Positions 41,942-50,237 of a stretch of 64,000 nt of DNA are shown one piece after another; within the stretch, counting starts at the first letter, position 1, and each line of letters starts with the position of its first letter. The translations under genes were made by a program, and so were the position numbers. Location: NCBI GenBank assembly GCA_040219025.1, contig JAVJTE010000019.1, forward strand, positions 95,787 through 159,786. Reading direction: 5' to 3'. This stretch comes from HT1-32 sp040219025. GTDB taxonomy: Bacteria > Pseudomonadota > Alphaproteobacteria > Rhodospirillales > HT1-32. Under the pieces are notes generated by a model. That model was given only the letters and a program-made list of their open reading frames with translations, had not been told where the DNA came from and made no database searches.

Positions 41942-43688
41942 TCTTCGGCTCCTGCGGCGGCAATTGCGACTGCTGCGGCTGAGCAGGCTGGAACATCGGA
42001 TCCTGTGATATATCGCGTTCGGTCAGATGGCCGTCTTTCAGGTCAAATACCTGATCGCACAGCTTCAGCATCGAAGGCCGATGCGTCACCAGAACCATCG
42101 TCGCATGGCCCTTCAGCTTCTCCAGCATCTCGCGGAGGATATTGTCGCCGGATCCGTCAATCGCCGTATTCGCCTCGTCGAAAAGAACAATTCGTGGCTG
42201 ATCGACCAGCGCCCGCGCAATGGCGATACGCTGCTTGATGCCTCGTGGCAGGGCATCGGATGCGCCATCCCCGACCCGGGTTTCATAACCCATGGGCAAC
42301 TGCGAAACGACCTCACCCAGACCCAGCAATTCTGCTGTCGCCGTCGCCGCTTCCTCGTACTCTTCTCCCCGGAACATCGTAATGTTGTCCATGATGGTAC
42401 CCTGGAACAGCTCGCCCAGCTGCGGCAGATAGGCGATCTGGGAACGATAGGAATGCGGATCAAAGTTCCGCAGGTCCTCACCATCCACATAGACCTCGCC
42501 TTCCGTCGGACGCAATGCCCCCATCATCAGCCACAGCAATGTTGTCTTGCCGCTGCCGTTGTCACCCGCGATACCCATCGCCTCGCCGGCTTTCAGCCGG
42601 ACATTGATATCTTCCAGTACCGGCTTTTCATCGTCCTTGCCGAAGCGAAACATGACATCGCGTAGTTCAAGAGCGCCATCGATATGGCCAATCTTCGGCA
42701 TCCCTGCCTTGACCTCGGGCTGCAGCTTCCAGAGGTCTTTCAGACGCTCGCGTGCGATCAGGATAGTCTGAAACCGGGTGTAAATGCCCACCGCCCGCTG
42801 CAGCGGCTGCATCGCCCGCCCGGCAAGCATGGTACAGGCCGCCAGACCACCAATGGTCAGCTGATTATCGATCACCAGCAGCGCACCGCCACAGACGACA
42901 GCAACCGTCGTAATCTGTGAAAATACAGTTCCCAGGGATTGCGAATTCGTACTGTCCATCGCCACCGCGCCATCGGCGACAGCACAGCTTTCCTGCAGCC
43001 GCTCGTAGCGCCGCAGCATCTGGCTTTCCATCGCCATTGACTTGACAGTGTGAATGCCTGCCAGCACCTCGATGATGAAGTTGTAGCGGCGGTCGTCGGC
43101 GGTCATGCGTTCCTGAACCGCCTTCTTCAGGCGTTTCCCGAAAAACACGGCAAAAAGCAAAAAGGTCACGAGAACCACAACCGGAACCGCCACCAGCCAT
43201 CCCGCCAGATAGGCGATCAGGCCGAGAAACAGAATCGCAAACGGAACATCCCAGATCGTCAGGAATGCCTGCCCGGAATAGAAATCTTTCAGGGTATTGA
43301 GCGACCCCAGCCGTTCAAGATGGACGCCGGAGCCTTCCTGCTCGAAATCCGCGAGGTTTGTCATCAGCAGACGCTCGACCGCACTCACCCCGGCGAGATG
43401 CTCGAATTTTGCGCCTGCCCAGCCGCTGATATAGGTACGCCCGAGCTTCAGAAAGCCTTCAAGAACGACAGCCATACCAATACCGAGGACCAGCAGCAGC
43501 AACGTGCTCTCTGCCTCGTTCGGCAAAATCCGGTCATAGACCTGCAACAGGGCCAGCGGCAGCGCCAAGGCCAGAATATTAATGGTGATCGAGGCAAAGA
43601 AAAGGTCGAGCAGACTGCCCCGGACAGCCGATGTAATGCCGAGACGTTGCGGCCAGTCGTCGCGCGCAAAAAAGCTGTTAACGCTCAT
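41934..43688 (-). CDS. Second type I secretion ABC half-transporter, degenerate signature
   Basis: The 584-residue protein has six membrane helices (residues ~20-330; GSLLDLFFASITINILALALPL in part as DLFFASITINILALAL) and an NBD with Walker A GDNGSGKTTL (375-383), Walker B RIVLFDEAN (500-508) and the H-loop THRPS (His535). The signature is LPRGI followed by KQRIAIARALV (480-495), again lacking LSGG. It has no C39-like domain, unlike its partner, so the two are complementary halves. It ends in a Gln/Pro-rich tail (PQQSQLPPQEPKNV). ATG 43688 follows AAGGAA. Confidence 0.9.
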   Translation of the reverse strand: MSVNSFFARDDWPQRLGITSAVRGSLLDLFFASITINILALALPLALLQVYDRILPNEAESTLLLLVLGIGMAVVLEGFLKLGRTYISGWAGAKFEHLAGVSAVERLLMTNLADFEQEGSGVHLERLGSLNTLKDFYSGQAFLTIWDVPFAILFLGLIAYLAGWLVAVPVVVLVTFLLFAVFFGKRLKKAVQERMTADDRRYNFIIEVLAGIHTVKSMAMESQMLRRYERLQESCAVADGAVAMDSTNSQSLGTVFSQITTVAVVCGGALLVIDNQLTIGGLAACTMLAGRAMQPLQRAVGIYTRFQTILIARERLKDLWKLQPEVKAGMPKIGHIDGALELRDVMFRFGKDDEKPVLEDINVRLKAGEAMGIAGDNGSGKTTLLWLMMGALRPTEGEVYVDGEDLRNFDPHSYRSQIAYLPQLGELFQGTIMDNITMFRGEEYEEAATATAELLGLGEVVSQLPMGYETRVGDGASDALPRGIKQRIAIARALVDQPRIVLFDEANTAIDGSGDNILREMLEKLKGHATMVLVTHRPSMLKLCDQVFDLKDGHLTERDISQDPMFQPAQPQQSQLPPQEPKNV

Positions 43689-43964
43689 AAAATTCCTTCA
43701 TCAGACATGATGAAAACTCCGATCAACCCATGCCTGCGGTGCAAGACATATACCCGCAGGTTGCCACATCCAAGTAGTGATCACAGTATTCGTCACATCC
43801 CCCCTGAAATCGGCTAAATCACATTCGAATCCTGCAGCCATCCACCTCCCCCGAGACGTTCTGACTACAGAAACAGACAATATTGAACCGGGCGCAACGG
43901 GTCGAGCAAAACAAGAGGTGATGTTTTTGCTTGACAAACATATTTTTTAGCAATCTCCCGGTTC

Positions 43965-45014
43965 TCAGAAATTGTATTTTGCGCCACCACCAATAAACAG
44001 CTGAAGGTCATCACCACGGTCGTCGACCAGCGGACTGTCAGCAGCATCCTGCAAAATTTTGGATAGCCGGGCCTCAAAATTCAGCGACCAGTCTGCATCC
44101 AGACTATACTCGCCCTCGACGCCCAGGGTGACATCACGAAATCCGGATTTCGGATCATAGGCGCGCAGGCCCGTTGCAGCAGCCTCTGTGGCCGTGACAC
44201 CATAAAAAGAGCGCATATAGTTCTGGTTTGCCCAGGTCGCTGACGGGCCGAACTTGACCTTGAGATCAGGCGAAACTTCCATTTCATACATCATCTTGCC
44301 CTCACCGACCCAGCCGTCATGAGCATCGCTGACATCACGACCGAGTGTTGCGGTGATCTCCCACTGACGCCAGACATAGGACATGAAGCCGCCGAGCTCT
44401 ATCGCATCATCGATATCACTCAGTCCGGTCAGCGCTGCACTGTCATTTGCTTCGCGGCCAAACCGGTAAAACATACGCGGCCCGGCCTTCAGGGTGCCCT
44501 GGTCAATCAGGACCAGCCCGACACCATCGCGCAGTCCGGCAAAGAGCTTGTCCTCATAATCCACCCGGACATCCCCGTACAGGCCGACTTCACTTTTGTT
44601 TCCGCCAAAATATTCCGGCCGGTAAGCCGGTCCGATCAGGGCATACCCAGACCATTTCGGTCCGACATAATCGCGAATGCGCTGCTTTACCGTCGGCCCC
44701 GCGACCTTTGGCTGCAGGGTCGCCGGACTGGACGGCACAGATGACGGAGGCTGCGGTACAGATCTGGCGGGTGTTGCAGATGGAGGCGGAGGCGCTGAAA
44801 ACGTCGACCCGGGCGGCGGAGGTGCCGCAGCCGGCAACGGAATTCGGGGACCGGAAGACGCAGGTTGCGGCGTCACCAGAGGGCCGGCAGGCGGCGGCAA
44901 CTGGGCTGTCTGTGATGACGGCGGCAGCGGGATCAGCGGTGCCTGACCATAGGCCGGACCGGCAGCCAGAAGGGCTGTACTCAAAACAAACGACGTTGAC
45001 AATACGGAGCGCAT
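43965..45014 (-). CDS. MipA/OmpV-like outer-membrane barrel with Pro-rich N-terminal stretch
   Basis: The 349-residue protein has a signal peptide (cleavage near AYGQ at ~24), a Pro/Ser/Ala-rich segment (residues ~30-110, probable periplasmic spacer), then a beta-barrel of ~235 residues with MipA/OmpV features: YALIGPAYRPEYFGG, FAGLRDGVGLVL, and the ending LQLFIGGGAKYNF with the C-terminal Phe of outer-membrane proteins. It may be the outer-membrane partner of the adjacent exporter, though TolC-type proteins usually fill that role; MipA proteins are also linked to cell-wall enzymes. ATG 45014 follows GGAGG. Confidence 0.8.
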   Translation of the reverse strand: MRSVLSTSFVLSTALLAAGPAYGQAPLIPLPPSSQTAQLPPPAGPLVTPQPASSGPRIPLPAAAPPPPGSTFSAPPPPSATPARSVPQPPSSVPSSPATLQPKVAGPTVKQRIRDYVGPKWSGYALIGPAYRPEYFGGNKSEVGLYGDVRVDYEDKLFAGLRDGVGLVLIDQGTLKAGPRMFYRFGREANDSAALTGLSDIDDAIELGGFMSYVWRQWEITATLGRDVSDAHDGWVGEGKMMYEMEVSPDLKVKFGPSATWANQNYMRSFYGVTATEAAATGLRAYDPKSGFRDVTLGVEGEYSLDADWSLNFEARLSKILQDAADSPLVDDRGDDLQLFIGGGAKYNF

Positions 45015-45069
45015 GGCCCGCCTCCACAGTAACCTGGAACCGGTTTACCATCTGCTCGTTAAGGTCCGG

Positions 45070-45498
45070 TTAAGCCCCGCGTTTGCGCTTGCCCTTGGTC
45101 GCTGCAATTTCGGTAGCCAGCTCGACGTCTTCCTCAAAGATCAGTTCAGTGCCATCCCACATCTGGATACGGGCGCCTTTTGCTGTTTCTTCGGATCCCT
45201 CGATACCGGCGAATTCGATTTCCGCACCATCCAGTTGAAGGACCCAGTCGGCGGCACCCGACAACAACCTCCCCGGACTGTTCTCAGCATCCGTCAGTTC
45301 GGCCCCGGTCGGCCAGCGTCCTCCCTGATGCGACTGGGGTGGCGTCTCGTTCAGCCCGAACAGCTCCGCATGAACCGCATCATCCACGGACGAATCGCCT
45401 GCCTCATCCGTCCGCGTATCATCCGGAACGGAGTCAGATTCAGTCTGTGAATTCTGGATCGCCGCTTCTGTTGTGCCGCGACGGCGTCGTTTGGTCAT
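45070..45498 (-). CDS. Small acidic unknown protein upstream of the secretion cluster
   Basis: The 142-residue protein has a basic N-terminus (MTKRRRRG) followed by an acidic middle (Asp, Glu and Ser-rich) and a C-terminal segment with DWVLQLDGAEIEFAGIEG and RIQMWDGTELIFEEDVEL. I know no family with this pattern. There is no signal peptide or membrane helix. It lies 55 nt upstream of the barrel gene in the same orientation, so it may be a regulator, chaperone or anti-folding partner of an exported substrate. Role unknown. Confidence 0.65.
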   Translation of the reverse strand: MTKRRRRGTTEAAIQNSQTESDSVPDDTRTDEAGDSSVDDAVHAELFGLNETPPQSHQGGRWPTGAELTDAENSPGRLLSGAADWVLQLDGAEIEFAGIEGSEETAKGARIQMWDGTELIFEEDVELATEIAATKGKRKRGA

Positions 45499-45732
45499 TT
45501 ATCATCCTGCCCGAAGGTAATGGCCGGCAGCATGGCCAGCCAGCCCCCCAGGTTTCCCGCATTCAGAACGCCCCAACGTTCCCTGTTATTCTATCCCGCA
45601 GATCAGCCAGTTGCCATCAGATAGCCACTAAAGCCACATCCGGCAGCCCTGTTGAAGGTTAATTTCTTTGCATTGCAAAGCACTAGAGCGGATAAGTCCC
45701 CTCCTGCTCACATCTCAAAATTGCCCAATCTG

Positions 45733-47064
45733 ATGCATATCGGGTTCTCTCTGATCGTCACTCGCCGAATCGCTGCACTTGCGGCACCGATGATGCTGTC
45801 CCGGGCAGGACTGCTGATCATGGTTGCCATCGATACGGCAATGATCGGGCATGCCGGCATTGAGCCCCTCGCCCATTTCGGGCTGGCGAATGCCATTCAT
45901 ATACCAACGCTGGTTGTGATGATCGGCCTGCTGACCTCCGTGGTGATCCTCTCCTCGCAGGCCATTGGTGCCGGACGCCCCGGTGAAACAGCCCGGATCT
46001 GGCTGGTTGGCGGTGGTGTTGCCCTGATCTCGGGAACCGCCGCCGGGCTTGCTCTGTGGTTCGGTCGGCCGATCCTCATTCTCCTTGGGCAGTCCGATGA
46101 CCTTGCCACAGGTGCTGCTGCTGTGATGCAGGCCTTCGCCCCGGGCATGCCGGCAATCGGACTTTATATCGCCTGTGTCTTTCTGCTGGAGAGTCTTGGA
46201 AAACCGAGGGTAGGTCTGGTGATCGTGATTCTGGGAAATCTGGTAAATTTTGCCGGAAATCTGGTTCTCATGGATATCCTGTCACCGGCCATCGGTGCGT
46301 CCGTCGGCATGACCGTTGCCCGCTGGGCGATGGCGCTGATGGCTTTTCTGTACGTCTTCCGGCTGACACGTACCGATGCCCTGGCCATCCGCGGAACTGC
46401 CGCTGAATACCGCTCCGTCTTTGTTCGGATACTGCGCAAGGGAACCCCGGTTGCCGTCGCCCAGTACCTTGAAACAGCCAGCTTTAACGGCACCGTTATA
46501 TTCGCCGGCTGGATCAGCGCCAATGCGGTTGCGACGATGCAGATATCCTTCAACGTGCTGGCGCTCGTCTTCATGCTGTCGCTGGGCATTGGCACCGCCG
46601 CCGCTGTTGAGGTCGGGCGTGCCACCGGCGCCGGCGATCTCGCGGCGGTGCGACGCAGCGGCTGGACCGCGCTGTCCCTCAACATCGCCATCATGACCAT
46701 TCTGATGCCGGTGCTTTATTTCAACGCCGGTGCCATCGCCGGACTGTACACCGACGACCCCGGCCTGATACCGCTGGCAACAACGGCGGTCGCCATTACC
46801 GCACTGGTACTGGTCGCCGATGGCGGACAGGCCGTCATAACCGGTGCCCTGCGGGGGTTCGGGGATGTCATGTTCGGCACGGGTGCCTATCTGATCGCGT
46901 TCGGAGTCTGTGCCCTTCCCCTCGCCTGGTGGCTGGGGGTTCATCAGGGGTTGGGGACACCCGGCCTGCTATACGGAATCATCGCCGGTCTGGTGCTTCT
47001 GATGATCATGCTGATCATCCGCTTTCATCTGATCACCCGGGAGCGCCCGGCCGTTCCGTCATGA
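45733..47064 (+). CDS. MATE-family multidrug/metabolite efflux transporter
   Basis: ATG 45733 is the likely start (443 residues, the normal MATE length); an upstream TTG at 45652 lacks support, and no clear ribosome site marks either, so the start is uncertain. Twelve hydrophobic segments are visible, with the MATE hallmarks RIAALAAPMMLSRAG (first helix) and an internal repeat of the two six-helix halves. It exports cationic compounds or metabolites by Na+ or H+ antiport. The 3' end overlaps the convergent M24 gene by 6 nt. Confidence 0.9.
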   Translation: MHIGFSLIVTRRIAALAAPMMLSRAGLLIMVAIDTAMIGHAGIEPLAHFGLANAIHIPTLVVMIGLLTSVVILSSQAIGAGRPGETARIWLVGGGVALISGTAAGLALWFGRPILILLGQSDDLATGAAAVMQAFAPGMPAIGLYIACVFLLESLGKPRVGLVIVILGNLVNFAGNLVLMDILSPAIGASVGMTVARWAMALMAFLYVFRLTRTDALAIRGTAAEYRSVFVRILRKGTPVAVAQYLETASFNGTVIFAGWISANAVATMQISFNVLALVFMLSLGIGTAAAVEVGRATGAGDLAAVRRSGWTALSLNIAIMTILMPVLYFNAGAIAGLYTDDPGLIPLATTAVAITALVLVADGGQAVITGALRGFGDVMFGTGAYLIAFGVCALPLAWWLGVHQGLGTPGLLYGIIAGLVLLMIMLIIRFHLITRERPAVPS

Positions 47065-48213
47065 GCGAACCGCCAGATCCAGCGGACTGCGGGACAGCCG
47101 CTCAAACCCGGATTCCGTAACCAGCACGGTATGGCCGGGTGCCATCGCGATATTCTGTGCATCATCATAGACGATCATATGCAGGAACAGCACCATACCG
47201 GCCTGAAGCCCGACCGGGTTGCCGGTATAGAACATCGGCCAGTCCATCCAGTTCGGTGCGAAAGTTGTCCCCAGCGAATAACCGCAGGCATTCAGCCGCC
47301 CGTCCCGTAATCCCGCCGCATCCAGGGTTTTCGCATAGGCGTCGAAGACATCGCCCATTGTCTTGCCGGGCCGGACCGCCTCCTCGCAGGCCAGCATCGC
47401 CTCGACCGCCGCAGCATGCATGTAGCGGTGACGGTCCGTCGCCTGCCCAACACAGATCGTGCGCATCATCGCGGCATGGTAATGCCGATAGACACCGGCC
47501 CATTCCAGCGTGATCTGGTCAACAGGCTGCAGGATTTTCCGGCCTGTATAATACCGGCAGAGCAGTGCATCACTGCCCGACCCGATGATGAATTCATTGC
47601 CCGGGTCATCGCCGCCACCGCGATAGATCGCACCATGCATGCCGGCCAGAACATCCCCCTCGAACGCACCGGGCCCGATGATTTCCTGCGCCGCATCCAG
47701 CGCGTCATCGGCCAGTTCCGCTGCCCGCTTCACATAGGCAATTTCCGCCAGGCTTTTCACGACACGCAACTTTGTCACCAGTTCCGATGCATCGGTCAGT
47801 TCGGCGAAACCCTCAAGCGACGCATCGAGCCGTTTGCCGTTCCGCGCGGTCAGGCCATAGGACTCATATTCAACCCCCAGCCGTTTGCCGCGGCACCCCC
47901 GTTCATCCAGAATATTGCGGAGGTCATCAGACGGCATCGCCCCGTCCCGGTCGGTCCAGATCCGGATATCACCGATGATCGAGGTATGCCGGGCCTGCCG
48001 CAGATCAGGCGCCCGGGTCAGCAGGGTCATCTGCCCGTCGGCACCAAGATACAGGCACTGAAAGAAGACATATCCGAAAGTGTCATAACCGGTGAGATAG
48101 AACATGCTCTCCTGACGGAAGATCAGCAGCCCGTCGAGCCCGTCCGCCACCATCGACGCACAGGCAGCCGCAATCCGCCGGTCAAATTCAGCGCGTTCAA
48201 AATGCAGTGCCAT
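47059..48213 (-). CDS. M24/creatinase-like protein lacking canonical metal ligands
   Basis: ATG 48213 (GGAGG 5 nt upstream) is preferred to GTG 48219, giving 384 residues. It has an N-terminal creatinase-type domain and a pita-bread C-terminal domain. In the position of the first metal ligand (Asp in active M24 peptidases) there is ITLEWAGVYRHYHAAM, where the Asp is Glu and the second ligand is Ala. This matches metal-independent creatinase/ectoine-hydrolase-like proteins, whose His acts instead. It probably hydrolyses a small amide rather than peptides. It is divergent from the 2-hydroxyacid dehydrogenase gene, with 89 nt between. Confidence 0.85.
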   Translation of the reverse strand: MALHFERAEFDRRIAAACASMVADGLDGLLIFRQESMFYLTGYDTFGYVFFQCLYLGADGQMTLLTRAPDLRQARHTSIIGDIRIWTDRDGAMPSDDLRNILDERGCRGKRLGVEYESYGLTARNGKRLDASLEGFAELTDASELVTKLRVVKSLAEIAYVKRAAELADDALDAAQEIIGPGAFEGDVLAGMHGAIYRGGGDDPGNEFIIGSGSDALLCRYYTGRKILQPVDQITLEWAGVYRHYHAAMMRTICVGQATDRHRYMHAAAVEAMLACEEAVRPGKTMGDVFDAYAKTLDAAGLRDGRLNACGYSLGTTFAPNWMDWPMFYTGNPVGLQAGMVLFLHMIVYDDAQNIAMAPGHTVLVTESGFERLSRSPLDLAVRS

Positions 48214-48302
48214 TCTCACCTCCCTTGCTTTCCCGGCGGATCATACCAATGAATAGGACAACTCTGCCAGACGGCACCGACAAACCTTTGAGGAAATTTC
48301 CC

Positions 48303-49253
48303 ATGAAAATCGCAGTTCTTGATGACTATTCCAACGTCGCCCGTACCATTACCGACTGGTCCGCTGTTGATGCAATCGGCTCTGTCACCGTTTTCAACAC
48401 GCCCTTTGGCGGCGAAGATGCTGCCGCTAAGGCGCTGGAAAGCTTTGATGTGATCGTTGGAATGCGGGAACGCACACCGTTCCCGGCCAGTCTGATCAAG
48501 CGACTGCCGAACCTGAAACTGCTCATCACCACCGGCATGCGCAATCTGGCTTTCGATCTGGAAGCGGCGAAAGCGCAGGGCATTACTGTCTCCGGCACGG
48601 TGTCCGTCGGATATGCTGCCGCCGAACAGACATGGGCGCTGATTCTGGGCCTTGCCAAACGCATTGCCATTGAAGATGCGGATATGCGTAACGGCGGCTG
48701 GCAGGCTGGCCTTCCCGTTGACCTCCATGGCAGCCGCCTGGGAATCATCGGTCTCGGAAAACTGGGCGCACAGGTCGCTGCTGTCGGCAAACTGTTCGGC
48801 ATGGATGTGGTCGCCTGGAGCACCAACCTCACGGAAGAACGATGTGCCGAGGTTGGTGTGCAGAAGGTCAGTTTCGAAGAATTGCTCGAAACCTCCGACT
48901 TCGCCAGTATCCACCTGATCCTGAGCGACCGTTCACGTGGCCTGATCGGCGCATCCGAAATTGCCCGGATGAAGAAAACCGCCTATCTGGTCAATACATC
49001 CCGCGGGCCGATTGTCGATGAGGCCGCCCTGATTTCAGCCCTGCAGAAGAATGTGATCGCGGGTGCCGCAATTGATGTCTACGACGTCGAGCCGCTGCCC
49101 GTTGATCATACCTTCCGCAAATTGCCGAATGCCCTGCTGGCGCCACATCTGGGTTACGTAACCCGGGAGAACTACGCGACCATGTATACACAGGCGGTCG
49201 AGAACATTCTGGCCTTTGCAAAGGGCCAGCCGCGCCGGGTCCTGAACGACTGA
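48303..49253 (+). CDS. D-2-hydroxyacid dehydrogenase
   Basis: ATG 48303 follows GAGGAAAT. The 316-residue protein has the NAD-binding GIIGLGKLGAQVA and the catalytic set: Arg in NTSRGPIVDE, Glu in DVYDVEPLP, and His in LAPHLGYVT. It reduces a 2-oxo acid to a D-2-hydroxy acid or the reverse; phosphoglycerate-dehydrogenase-like and glyoxylate-reductase-like substrates are both possible. It is followed by a PfkB sugar kinase gene 10 nt later, so the pair may act in sugar-acid metabolism. Confidence 0.92.
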   Translation: MKIAVLDDYSNVARTITDWSAVDAIGSVTVFNTPFGGEDAAAKALESFDVIVGMRERTPFPASLIKRLPNLKLLITTGMRNLAFDLEAAKAQGITVSGTVSVGYAAAEQTWALILGLAKRIAIEDADMRNGGWQAGLPVDLHGSRLGIIGLGKLGAQVAAVGKLFGMDVVAWSTNLTEERCAEVGVQKVSFEELLETSDFASIHLILSDRSRGLIGASEIARMKKTAYLVNTSRGPIVDEAALISALQKNVIAGAAIDVYDVEPLPVDHTFRKLPNALLAPHLGYVTRENYATMYTQAVENILAFAKGQPRRVLND

Positions 49254-49263
49254 GACAACCGGC

Positions 49264-50181
49264 ATGAAGATTGGCGTCATCGGAGAGCCGCTGGTTGAAT
49301 TATCTCTGCCTGACGAACAGGGGGAGATCCTCCAGCGCCGCCCCGGTGGCGACAGTCTCAATATGGCGATCTATCTGGCCCGCCTTCTCGACCGGAACCG
49401 GTATCGGCTGTCTTACCTCACCCGGCTCGGGGATGATGCAACAAGCCGGTGGCTGACTGCCGAACTGACGGCAGAGGGCATAGATACCGGGTTGATCGGG
49501 ATCGAAGCAGGTGGCCAGCCCGGGCTATGTCAGATCGAAAACCTGGCTGACGGCGATCGCCGCTTCGCCTACTGGCGGTCCGACACCCCGGCCCGCCGGA
49601 TGTTCCATGGCCAGAACCGTCCCCCGATTGCCTCACTGGACGGTTTTGACATGCTGATTTTCAGTGCTGTCACTCTTGCCATTCTGCCCCCCGTTGCCAG
49701 GGACATCCTGCTGCAGCGGGTTACTGCCCTTGCCCGTGCCGGTAAAGCGGTGGTCTTTGACACCAATTACCGGCCTGCGCTTTGGCATTCCGCCGGAATT
49801 GCCCGGCAATGGATCGAACGCGCGTCAGATCCCGCTACCCTGCTGATGCCAACCACGGATGACCTGAGGCCACTTTATGACTTCAACTCGTCTGCCTCTC
49901 TTTTCCACATGCTCGCCGACCGGTATCAGGGAGATATAGTTCTGAAGGATGGCGGTCACCCCGTCCGCACACGGATCGACGGGGATTCCGGCATCTTTCA
50001 TCTGGATTGCAGTGGCCCGCGTGTTGACACAACCGGAGCCGGCGACAGCTTCAACGCCGGCTTCATCGCCGCCAGGATCTCCGGAAAAACACCGGAAGAT
50101 GCCGTGGCCGCCGGACACCGGCTTGCCAGCATTGTCGTTGCACATCGCAATGCCGTGATCCCGATCAGCGCAATGCCGTAG
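49264..50181 (+). CDS. PfkB-family carbohydrate kinase (possibly 2-keto-3-deoxygluconate kinase)
   Basis: The 305-residue protein has the two PfkB signatures: GGDSLNMAIYLARLLDR near the N-terminus and DTTGAGDSFNAGFIAAR with the catalytic Asp (GAGD). The overall look is that of KDG kinases or ribokinases. It phosphorylates a sugar or sugar acid with ATP. It is 10 nt downstream of the 2-hydroxyacid dehydrogenase gene in the same operon; the partner suggests a keto-deoxy acid substrate, which is inference. Confidence 0.9.
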   Translation: MKIGVIGEPLVELSLPDEQGEILQRRPGGDSLNMAIYLARLLDRNRYRLSYLTRLGDDATSRWLTAELTAEGIDTGLIGIEAGGQPGLCQIENLADGDRRFAYWRSDTPARRMFHGQNRPPIASLDGFDMLIFSAVTLAILPPVARDILLQRVTALARAGKAVVFDTNYRPALWHSAGIARQWIERASDPATLLMPTTDDLRPLYDFNSSASLFHMLADRYQGDIVLKDGGHPVRTRIDGDSGIFHLDCSGPRVDTTGAGDSFNAGFIAARISGKTPEDAVAAGHRLASIVVAHRNAVIPISAMP

Positions 50182-50237
50182 AAATCGGGTTGTTATCGTG
50201 CGAAAACAACAGTGCGCAACCGACTGAACCCGGCGAC

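Noticed and set aside
45652..45732. TTG start for the MATE gene
   Set aside because: Adds a hydrophilic leader unlike MATE proteins; no ribosome site.
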